This document shows, in pieces, positions 1 to 7,341 of a DNA stretch of 8,692 nucleotides. The notes under the pieces are model-generated. The model was not told the DNA's origin. It was given only the letters and a program-made list of their open reading frames with translations, and did not search any database. Made by a program: the position numbers and the translations under genes. The DNA is from Deltaproteobacteria bacterium (GTDB lineage Bacteria > Desulfobacterota > Desulfovibrionia > Desulfovibrionales > Desulfovibrionaceae): positions 1 through 8,692 of the forward strand of contig JANXYI010000169.1 in the NCBI GenBank assembly GCA_025350085.1, written 5' to 3'. Position 1 is the stretch's first letter, and each line of letters starts with the position of its first letter.

Positions 1-467
1 GCCAGGGGCGCTACGGCCTCGGCGGCGCCGCGCTTGCCGGAGGTCATGGCGTCGCGGAACACGTAGCCGCCCACCAGGACCAGCACGGCAACGAAGGACA
101 GGCTCACGTACAGGTTCGAGCCTGCCTGGCCCCAGGCGGCCAGGATCATGTTCTGGATCTTGATGCCCACCTGCACGCCCACGCCAGCGCTGGCGGCCAT
201 GACCAGGCCAAGCTTGATGTCCACCTGGCCGTACCGGAAGCGCTTGATGGCGCCGACGAGCGCCTTGGGAAACTTGTGGCACATGTTGCTGGCCACGGCC
301 ACGGTGCCGGGCACGCCCAGGCTCATCATGCCCGGGGTGAGCACAAAGGCCCCGCCGGAGCCGATGAAGCCGCTGACCAGACCGCCGATGAAGCCGACGA
401 TGAACAGGAAAGCGATGGAGGAAGCGGTCAGGTCGATGAACTTCAGGCTGTCGAGGGCGACGTCCAT
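1..467 (-). CDS. TauE/SafE-family sulfite/sulfonate exporter-like permease (N-terminal part, cut by window edge)
   Basis: Inner-membrane permease of the TauE/SafE family, whose members move sulfite, sulfonates, sulfoacetate or other small organic anions out of the cell; the substrate here cannot be read from sequence. Only the first 155 residues are in the window. The first hydrophobic stretch, about residues 16-36, contains a glycine-rich GFIGGLVSGFIGSGGAF run that is the family hallmark (a G-x-G-G-G-type re-entrant start). It is followed by SNMCHKFPKAL (60-70), further membrane segments at about 85-108 and 119-137, and a soluble loop beginning near 138 (FRDAMTSGKRG). The start ATG at 467 follows an AAGGAG ribosome site about six bases upstream. 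It is the last visible gene of a leftward run, 26 bases after the two-helix membrane protein, so the two are probably co-transcribed. Family assignment is firm; naming it a sulfite exporter is an extrapolation from the family and the presumed sulfur metabolism of the host. Confidence 0.88.
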   Translation of the reverse strand, partial: MDVALDSLKFIDLTASSIAFLFIVGFIGGLVSGFIGSGGAFVLTPGMMSLGVPGTVAVASNMCHKFPKALVGAIKRFRYGQVDIKLGLVMAASAGVGVQVGIKIQNMILAAWGQAGSNLYVSLSFVAVLVLVGGYVFRDAMTSGKRGAAEAVAPL

Positions 468-493
468 TGGTGTCTCCTTGTCTTGTGCGCGGT

Positions 494-790
494 TTAGGCG
501 TTCAGGGTAGCGCGCACTTCGGGGCGCTTGGTCTTGGTCGGCTGCACGGCCTTGGCCGGGCGCTTGGCCTCGATGCCGAGCGCGCTCCACAGATTGGAGG
601 CAAAGGCTCCGTGCACGTAGGAGACCAGGAACACCGTGGCGATGGGCAGGGCAGCATACATGCCCCCGCGCGAAAAGATCTCGGTGATGGGGCTGGCAAA
701 ATGGAATACCGTGCCGAACACGGCCGCGCTGGCCATACCGAACCCGATCATCCTCACCAAGGCCTGCTTCTTCGTCATTTCCTGAGCCAT
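494..790 (-). CDS. Small two-helix membrane protein of unknown function (98 aa)
   Basis: I do not recognise a named family. The 98-residue product has a short polar start (MAQEMTKKQ), a hydrophobic segment at about 11-32 (LVRMIGFGMASAAVFGTVFH), a short loop, a second segment at about 43-63 (MYAALPIATVFLVSYVHGAF), and a basic proline/lysine tail (AKRPAKAVQPTKTKRPEVR). By the positive-inside rule both ends are probably cytoplasmic. The start at 790 was chosen because GGAGG lies a few bases upstream. A longer open frame runs to 877, but its extra 29 residues are charged, lack a ribosome site and overlap the end of the upstream gene. It sits between a UspA-like gene and a TauE/SafE permease on the same strand, with 26 bases to the permease, which suggests an accessory subunit or membrane anchor for the transporter. 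That role is inference only. Confidence 0.85.
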   Translation of the reverse strand: MAQEMTKKQALVRMIGFGMASAAVFGTVFHFASPITEIFSRGGMYAALPIATVFLVSYVHGAFASNLWSALGIEAKRPAKAVQPTKTKRPEVRATLNA

Positions 791-817
791 TGTTTCCTCC
801 ATTGCGTCTGTATTTTG

Positions 818-832
818 GACGGCTCGGCCGTC
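818..832 (-). other. Hairpin in the USP/membrane-protein gap
   Basis: GACGGC and GCCGTC form a six-base-pair stem around a three-base loop in the 80-base gap between the UspA-like gene and the small membrane protein. No T-run follows on the leftward strand, so it does not look like an intrinsic terminator. It could be an RNA-processing or mRNA-stability element that sets different levels for the two halves of the operon. Function is not shown by the sequence. Confidence 0.35.
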
Positions 833-870
833 TGGTGGACTAGGGTCTCCGGCGTCCGCGCGGCGGCGGC

Positions 871-1410
871 TCAGCACTTCAAGGAAAATTCCGGCACGGT
901 CAGGGCCGCGCCACGCCGCTCGGCCTCGGGCCTGCGGGTGATGACGAACTCCACGCGCTTGAGTTCCACGCTCACGGTGTTCAGCACCTCGTCGCGGGCG
1001 CCCTGGCGCAGGATGTGCGCGCAGGAGACACCGCGCCGGGCGGCCTCATCGAGCAGGGTCTGCTTGCCCTCGCGGACCCGCTGTTCAAATAGCCCGCCGC
1101 TGCGGGGCGCCTCGTCGATGCTCAGCAGCACCAGATCAAAGCCCAGGCGCTCGGCCAGGTTCACAGCATAGGCGACCATGGCCTCGGGCACACCGTCGCG
1201 CTCCGCCAACACCAGGATCTTGCGGTGCTCGGCATGGTACTCGCCCAGGATTTCCCGGGCGCTGTCCAGCTCCCCGGCCTCGGCCAGGGACAGGGCCTCG
1301 CCGTAGGCTTCCACGGCTTCGCGCCAGCCCCCTCGCTGCTGCAGGGAAATGCCCGGCTGCTTCTGGCCGAGGGTCAGACCCTCGCGGATGGTGTGCATCG
1401 ACTTGCGCAT
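871..1410 (-). CDS. Universal stress protein (UspA-like) with N-terminal helical extension
   Basis: Cytoplasmic UspA-superfamily protein of 179 residues. The Usp-like alpha/beta fold starts at residue 64 (KILVLAERDG), runs through a helix (VAYAVNLAERLGFD) and the second strand (LVLLSIDE, 94-100), and ends with EFVITRR (154-160) and VPEFSLKC (172-179). The usual ATP-binding signature G-2X-G-9X-G-S/T before the last strand is absent: the corresponding stretch is RRPEAERRGAALTV. It therefore probably belongs to the non-ATP-binding class. The first ~60 residues are an extra, largely helical extension containing AEAGELDSAREILG (44-57), a motif echoed in the 57-residue protein encoded just upstream. 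The start at 1410 has AGGA about eight bases upstream; ATG at 1398 has none. Length exceeds the usual ~140-150 residues because of the extension. The gap to the upstream gene is 22 bases, so co-transcription is likely. What stress or ligand it responds to cannot be told. Confidence 0.82.
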   Translation of the reverse strand: MRKSMHTIREGLTLGQKQPGISLQQRGGWREAVEAYGEALSLAEAGELDSAREILGEYHAEHRKILVLAERDGVPEAMVAYAVNLAERLGFDLVLLSIDEAPRSGGLFEQRVREGKQTLLDEAARRGVSCAHILRQGARDEVLNTVSVELKRVEFVITRRPEAERRGAALTVPEFSLKC

Positions 1411-1432
1411 GGCTGGTTTCCTGGCCGCGGCC

Positions 1433-1606
1433 TTAAGCCTTGAGGCTGGGGCGCGGGCGTCTGGTCTTGGCGTCGGGCCGGGCGGCGTCAGCCTGGGGCC
1501 GGGCCTTGCTCTTGCCCAGGATCTCGCGCGCATCCTGGTCCAGGTTGCGTTCGGCAAAGGCAGAGGCGGCAAAGGACGTTTCGATGGTTTCACGTAAGCT
1601 GGTCAT
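1433..1606 (-). CDS. Small protein of unknown function (57 aa) with AREILG motif
   Basis: A 57-residue product with no family I can name. The first half is predicted helical (MTSLRETIETSFAASAFAER, then NLDQDAREILG), the second half is a disordered, basic, Arg/Pro/Ala-rich tail (KSKARPQADAARPDAKTRR). ATG at 1606 is preceded by GAGGGG at a suitable distance; the longer open frame to 1705 has no ribosome site. The helix shares the pattern A-E-x8-A-R-E-I-L-G, at identical internal spacing, with the N-terminal extension of the UspA-like protein encoded 22 bases downstream. It is the first gene of the leftward run. The shared motif suggests a partner or a detached copy of the UspA extension. I consider it a real gene because of its ribosome site, tight spacing to the next gene and the shared motif, but it remains hypothetical. 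Confidence 0.72.
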   Translation of the reverse strand: MTSLRETIETSFAASAFAERNLDQDAREILGKSKARPQADAARPDAKTRRPRPSLKA

Positions 1607-1735
1607 GGCAACCCCTCGGGTTAGCGTTGGTGTTGGCCCGATTATTCCAAGAGCCATGCCGTGGGGGCAGTTTATGACAACATGCCGAAATAACAGTGGA
1701 TACATTCAACGCCACCCCCGGCAACAGACCCGGGC

Positions 1736-1754
1736 CCGTTGCAAGTTGCAACGG
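1736..1754. promoter_or_regulatory. Perfect dyad, GTTGC-N5-GCAAC copy 1
   Basis: CCGTTGCAAGTTGCAACGG is a perfect 9+1+9 palindrome centred on position 1745. Its core has the form GTTGC-N5-GCAAC, the same form and length as the dyad at 1827-1841; centres are 89 bases apart. It lies ~130 bases upstream of the leftward operon start and ~60 bases upstream of the sigma-54-like element at 1791-1808. This looks like a dimeric-regulator operator or an enhancer-type upstream activator site. Which protein binds is unknown. Confidence 0.6.
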
Positions 1755-1790
1755 TTGGCCGGAGCTGTCATGGTAACACGCTGAAATCAT

Positions 1791-1808
1791 TTGGCGTAGC
1801 CCGTGCAA
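1791..1808 (+). promoter_or_regulatory. Sigma-54-like -24/-12 promoter element upstream of the Lon-like gene
   Basis: TTGGCGTAGCCCGTGCAA places the invariant GG (1793-1794) and GC (1805-1806) exactly ten bases apart, the spacing required by sigma-54. TTGGC and TGCA agree with the consensus TTGGCACG-N4-TTGCA, while the central CACG is not kept. Initiation would fall near 1818, leaving a ~180-base leader before the start at 2000. Dyads of one type lie on either side. Plausible because an NtrC-class activator is encoded nearby, but one match of this quality can occur by chance. Confidence 0.42.
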
Positions 1809-1826
1809 CACCGCACCACCCAGAGC

Positions 1827-1841
1827 GTTGCCTTTTGCAAC
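1827..1841. promoter_or_regulatory. Dyad GTTGC-N5-GCAAC copy 2
   Basis: GTTGCCTTTTGCAAC repeats the outer half-sites of the 1736-1754 dyad with the same five-base spacing but a different centre (CTTTT instead of AAGTT). Conservation of the arms and not the centre is what a dimer-binding site would show. It lies just downstream of the predicted sigma-54 initiation point. An isolated half-site GCAAC also occurs at 1805-1809, inside the -12 element. Confidence 0.5.
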
Positions 1842-1847
1842 ACCGGC

Positions 1848-1875
1848 TGGACCAGGAGAGGCGCGGCCATAAAAT
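1848..1875 (+). promoter_or_regulatory. Weak sigma-70-like promoter candidate
   Basis: TGGACC and TAAAAT (five of six matches to the -10 consensus) are 16 bases apart in the only AT-leaning patch of the divergent region. It would initiate near 1882 and read toward the Lon-like gene. It is an alternative to the sigma-54-like element, and the -35 match is poor. Confidence 0.3.
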
Positions 1876-1914
1876 GGGGCAGAAGACGTGCACAGACGGA
1901 CGATGATGGGGCAG

Positions 1915-1929
1915 CCTTTGACACAAAGG
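1915..1929. promoter_or_regulatory. Dyad CCTTTG-ACA-CAAAGG over a TTGACA box
   Basis: A six-base inverted repeat with a three-base centre overlaps TTGACA (1918-1923), a perfect -35 sequence. The best -10 match downstream is TAGAGC at 1942-1947 with an 18-base spacer, which is weak. If this is a promoter, the dyad is well placed to act as an operator. It lies about 70 bases upstream of the Lon-like start codon. Confidence 0.35.
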
Positions 1930-1999
1930 GAACGGCAGGCGTAGAGCAGGCTTGAATGGCCGTGAGCAGGCGCTGTTAACGGCGCCGGGGAGGACGAGG

Positions 2000-4078
2000 A
2001 TGATCTTTTTCCGCAAACCAGAAGACGAGCAGGCGCCGGTCGCGGGCAAGGGCCTGGACGAGCTGCGCGGCCAGGTGAAGGACGCGGGCCTGCCGGAATC
2101 CGTGGCCGCCATCGTGGCCAAGGAGCTGTCGCGCCTGGACAAGACCGACCCGTCCGTGGCCGAGTACGCCATCGGGCAGAACTACATCGACTGGCTCTCC
2201 AGCATGCCCTGGAAGAGCGCCACCGAGGACTGCCTGGACTTCCAGCGTGTGGAGCGAACCCTCTCCGACCGGCACTTTGGCCTGGACCACGTCAAGGAGC
2301 GCCTGCTGGAATACCTGGCCGGTCGAACGCTTGCCGCCAGCTCCCCGCCCCACGTGCTCGTGGTGGACGACGAGGAGATCGCGCGGACCAACCTGGAGCA
2401 CGTGCTGACAAAAGAAGGCTACGCCGTGCATACCGCGGCCAACGGCCTGGAAGCCCTGGAGCTGGTGCGCGCCTGGAGCTTCGACCTCATCGTCACGGAC
2501 CTCAAGATGGACAAGATGGACGGCATGACGCTGCTCGCCGAGGCCGGGCACCTGTCACCCAGTACGCAGATCATCATCGTCACCGGCTACGCCACGGTCC
2601 ATTCCGCGGTGCAGGCCATGCGCACCGGCGCGGCCCACTACCTGACCAAGCCCATCAGCCTGGACGAGCTGCGCACCACCGTGCGCGAGGTGCTGGGCCA
2701 GAGAAAGGCCTTCGCGCCCGCGCGCGGCCCGGTGCTCTGCTTCACCGGCCCCCCGGGCACGGGCAAGACCTCCATCGGCATGGCCATCGCCGAGGCCCTG
2801 GGCCGCAAGTTCCACCGCATGTCCATGGCCGGGATGCGCGACGAGGCCGAGCTGCGCGGCCACCGGCGCACCTACGTCGGGGCCATGCCCGGCAAGATCA
2901 TCCAGGCCGTGCGCCGCCTCGGCGTGAACAACCCGGTGATCATGCTCGACGAGATCGACAAGGTCGGCCAGGACTTCCGCGGCGATCCGGGCGCGGTGTT
3001 CCTGGAGATCCTCGACCCCGAGCAGAACCGCCAGTTCCTGGACCTGTACCTGGACGTGCCCTTTGACCTGTCCCAGGTCATGTTCATCGCCACGGCCAAC
3101 GACCTTTCGCGCCTGGACGCGCCCCTGCAGGACCGCCTCGAAGTCGTGCACTTCCCCGGCTACACCGAGACCGAGAAGGAGCAGATCGCGCTGAGGCACA
3201 TGGTGCCGCGCCAATGCGCCGAGCACGGCCTGACGCACCCCTTCCCGGTCTTCTTGCCCGAGGCCGTGCGCACCATCATCCGCGACTACACGCGCGAGGC
3301 CGGGGTGCGCAACCTGGACCGCGAGATCGGAAGCGTGTGCCGCAAGCTGGCGCGCGTCGCCCTGAAGGATAGCCCCCCCGGCACCAGCGACACCACCCCC
3401 GGCACCAGCCCCGGCGCCTGCGCCCGGCCCGGCTCCCCTGGCAAATACCCGGACCACGTGGACGCCGCGCTCGTCACGAGCCTGCTCGGCCCGCGGCGCC
3501 ACACCCACGAGTCCGCGCGCCCGGTCCTGCGGCCCGGCGTGGTCAACGGCCTGGTCTGGAGCGATTCCGGCGGCGAGATCGTGCTGGTTGAGGCCGCCCG
3601 CATGCGCGGCACCGGCCAGCTTCTGCTCACCGGGTCGCTGGGCGCCGTGCTCAAGGAATCCGCCCAGACCGCGCTCAGCTTCATCCGCGGCAACGCCGAG
3701 GCCTTTGGCCTGGACCCGGGCTTCTTCGCCGCCCAGGACCTACACATCCACATCCCGGCCGGGGCCATCCCCAAGGACGGACCCTCGGCGGGCGTGACCA
3801 TCCTCATGGCCCTGCTCTCGCTTTTGACCGGACGCCCGGCCAAACCCGGCGTGGCCCTGACCGGCGAGATGTCCCTCGGCGGCACACTGCTGCCCGTGGC
3901 CGGCATCCGCGAAAAGGTCCTGGCCGCGCTGCGCGGCGGCGTGCACACCGTGATCCTGCCCGCTACCAACCGGCCCGAGGCCGAAGGCCTGGAGCCGGAC
4001 ATCCGCGCGCAACTGAAGATCGTGCTCGCCTCGGAAGCCGCCGAGGTCGTGGACGAGGTGCTGGAGCCCAAAGGCTGA
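2000..4078 (+). CDS. LonA-type ATP-dependent protease with inserted response-regulator receiver domain
   Basis: A 692-residue cytoplasmic AAA+ serine protease. Residues ~22-112 match the Lon neck helices (YIDWLSSMPW, then FGLDHVKERLLEYLAG). Residues ~117-233 are a CheY-type receiver with D123/D124, phosphoacceptor D167, T195 and K217. Residues ~243-455 are the AAA+ module: Walker A GPPGTGKTS (250-258), pore loop TYVGAMPG (291-298), Walker B MLDEID (315-320), sensor-1 N367, arginine finger R379, and a sensor-2 region GVRNLDREI (435-443). A Pro/Gly/Ser/Thr linker (457-480) leads to the protease domain with catalytic S596 (PKDGPSAG) and K639 (GIREKV), 43 residues apart as in E. coli Lon. The ~230-residue N-terminal substrate-binding domain of classical Lon is missing. 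Start at 2000 has GGAGG six bases upstream; the in-frame ATG at 1952 has no ribosome site. Inference: ATPase or proteolysis is switched by phosphorylation, probably from the kinase encoded convergently. It is probably not the housekeeping Lon. Confidence 0.95.
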   Translation: MIFFRKPEDEQAPVAGKGLDELRGQVKDAGLPESVAAIVAKELSRLDKTDPSVAEYAIGQNYIDWLSSMPWKSATEDCLDFQRVERTLSDRHFGLDHVKERLLEYLAGRTLAASSPPHVLVVDDEEIARTNLEHVLTKEGYAVHTAANGLEALELVRAWSFDLIVTDLKMDKMDGMTLLAEAGHLSPSTQIIIVTGYATVHSAVQAMRTGAAHYLTKPISLDELRTTVREVLGQRKAFAPARGPVLCFTGPPGTGKTSIGMAIAEALGRKFHRMSMAGMRDEAELRGHRRTYVGAMPGKIIQAVRRLGVNNPVIMLDEIDKVGQDFRGDPGAVFLEILDPEQNRQFLDLYLDVPFDLSQVMFIATANDLSRLDAPLQDRLEVVHFPGYTETEKEQIALRHMVPRQCAEHGLTHPFPVFLPEAVRTIIRDYTREAGVRNLDREIGSVCRKLARVALKDSPPGTSDTTPGTSPGACARPGSPGKYPDHVDAALVTSLLGPRRHTHESARPVLRPGVVNGLVWSDSGGEIVLVEAARMRGTGQLLLTGSLGAVLKESAQTALSFIRGNAEAFGLDPGFFAAQDLHIHIPAGAIPKDGPSAGVTILMALLSLLTGRPAKPGVALTGEMSLGGTLLPVAGIREKVLAALRGGVHTVILPATNRPEAEGLEPDIRAQLKIVLASEAAEVVDEVLEPKG

Positions 4079-4092
4079 AGAGAAGAGAATAT

Positions 4093-4126
4093 GCCTCCGG
4101 CGGCCAAGGGGCCTGAGGCCCCTTGG
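4093..4126 (+). repeat. 3' module copy 1 (GCCTCCGGCGGCC plus hairpin), downstream of the Lon-like gene
   Basis: Beginning 14 bases after the stop codon, GCCTCCGGCGGCC (4093-4105) runs into a ten-base-pair hairpin, CCAAGGGGCC / GGCCCCTTGG, with loop TGA (4104-4126), followed by a C-rich stretch. The same module, inverted, follows the other convergent gene at 4363-4396. There is no T-run, so it is not a textbook intrinsic terminator; an mRNA 3'-end protector or dispersed REP-like element is as likely. I associate this sequence with Desulfovibrio intergenic regions from memory, unchecked. Confidence 0.65.
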
Positions 4127-4199
4127 GCCCCCCATAGGGTCTGGTCCGGGGTAGCGCGGGCAGACGCGTTGGCTAGACTTGGCCCTGGCAATGCGCACA

Positions 4200-4229
4200 G
4201 GTTTTCCGAGCGAAGACGCTCGGAAAACC
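4200..4229. terminator. Strong 13-bp hairpin, possible bidirectional terminator
   Basis: GGTTTTCCGAGCG and CGCTCGGAAAACC pair perfectly over 13 bases around the loop AAGA. It sits mid-way between the convergent Lon-like and response-regulator genes. Neither side has a clean T-run, so it could equally be a transcript-stabilising stem or the 3' end of a small RNA. The 330 bases between the two stops hold no credible coding region, only hairpins. Confidence 0.5.
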
Positions 4230-4299
4230 CCGCCCGCTGTTGGCCCATTTGGGGAGCGTTGGCCAAAGGCCCTCTCCCATTCACTTCCCCTGACCACCC

Positions 4300-4349
4300 A
4301 AAAGCGAAGGGTTCCTGTCGGCGGCTTTGCGCTGACAGGAACCCTTCGC
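4300..4349 (-). terminator. Rho-independent terminator for the histidine kinase/regulator operon
   Basis: GCGAAGGGTTCCTGTC (4304-4319) pairs perfectly over 16 bases with GACAGGAACCCTTCGC (4334-4349). The inner bases extend the stem (GCG/CGC at 4321-4323 and 4330-4332). Read leftward the stem is followed at once by TTTT (4303-4300). It lies about 60 bases past the regulator stop codon. A stem this long near the convergence point would also impede rightward transcription from the Lon-like gene. Confidence 0.6.
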
Positions 4350-4362
4350 GTAACGGGGGGGA

Positions 4363-4396
4363 CCGGGGGGCATCAGGCCCCCCGGCCGCCGGAGGC
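4363..4396 (-). repeat. 3' module copy 2 (GCCTCCGGCGGCC plus hairpin), downstream of the response regulator
   Basis: Read leftward, the exact 13-mer GCCTCCGGCGGCC (4396-4384) is followed by a hairpin CCGGGGGGC / GCCCCCCGG with loop CTGAT (4385-4363). It has the same layout as copy 1, beginning 12 bases past the stop codon. Relative to copy 1, two AA bases in the left arm are GG here, and the opposed TT bases are CC, so pairing is preserved. Together the copies form an inverted pair at the ends of the convergent intergenic region. Confidence 0.65.
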
Positions 4397-4408
4397 CTCT
4401 TCTCCTGC

Positions 4409-7227
<2,819 letters not shown>

Positions 7228-7254
7228 GGGCGCTCCTCTCGGGCCGCACAGGGC

Positions 7255-7269
7255 AGGCGGCAGCCGCCT
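7255..7269. promoter_or_regulatory. Dyad AGGCGGC-A-GCCGCCT in the kinase leader
   Basis: A perfect 7+1+7 inverted repeat lies about 28 bases upstream of the kinase GTG start, between the candidate -10 box and the ribosome site. It could be an operator or a leader hairpin affecting translation. GC-rich sequence makes chance dyads common, so confidence is low. Confidence 0.3.
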
Positions 7270-7273
7270 CCTG

Positions 7274-7301
7274 CATATGCCCAAGGTCAAAGCGCAGTCA
7301 A
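7274..7301 (-). promoter_or_regulatory. Candidate sigma-70 promoter for the kinase/regulator operon
   Basis: Read leftward, TTGACT (7301-7296, five of six matches to -35) is followed after 16 bases by CATATG (7279-7274), a weak -10. It sits in the 114-base gap between the ispDF stop and the kinase start, so it would give the kinase operon its own promoter; readthrough from ispDF is the alternative. No clear intrinsic terminator after ispDF is visible. Confidence 0.35.
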
Positions 7302-7341
7302 CCGGGGGCTCCATTTAGACGTTACTGCGCGCGCTGCGCCC

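Noticed and set aside
1410..1433. A frameshift joining the 57-residue gene and the UspA-like gene, suggested by their shared motif.
   Set aside because: Each has its own stop or start with a ribosome site, and the motif occurs in both products, so they look like two intact genes rather than one broken one.
871..1593. A longer start for the UspA-like gene, giving a 240-residue protein.
   Set aside because: The extra 61 residues are Arg/Pro/Ala-rich and overlap the 57-residue gene in another frame. The ATG at 1410 has a ribosome site.
1607..1760. A promoter for the leftward operon, for example AATAAT (plus-strand ATTATT at 1641-1646) as a -10.
   Set aside because: No acceptable -35 at 16-18 bases, and no GG-N10-GC pair on the leftward strand. 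A promoter must exist somewhere here, but I cannot place it.
1969..1986. GGCGC-N8-GCGCC inverted repeat just before the Lon-like ribosome site.
   Set aside because: Only five base pairs of pure GC sequence with an eight-base loop, which is expected by chance in this composition.
2555..3508. A 317-codon leftward open frame opposite the Lon-like gene.
   Set aside because: Gly/Ala/His/Val-rich shadow of the conserved AAA+ region, with no domain and no ribosome site.
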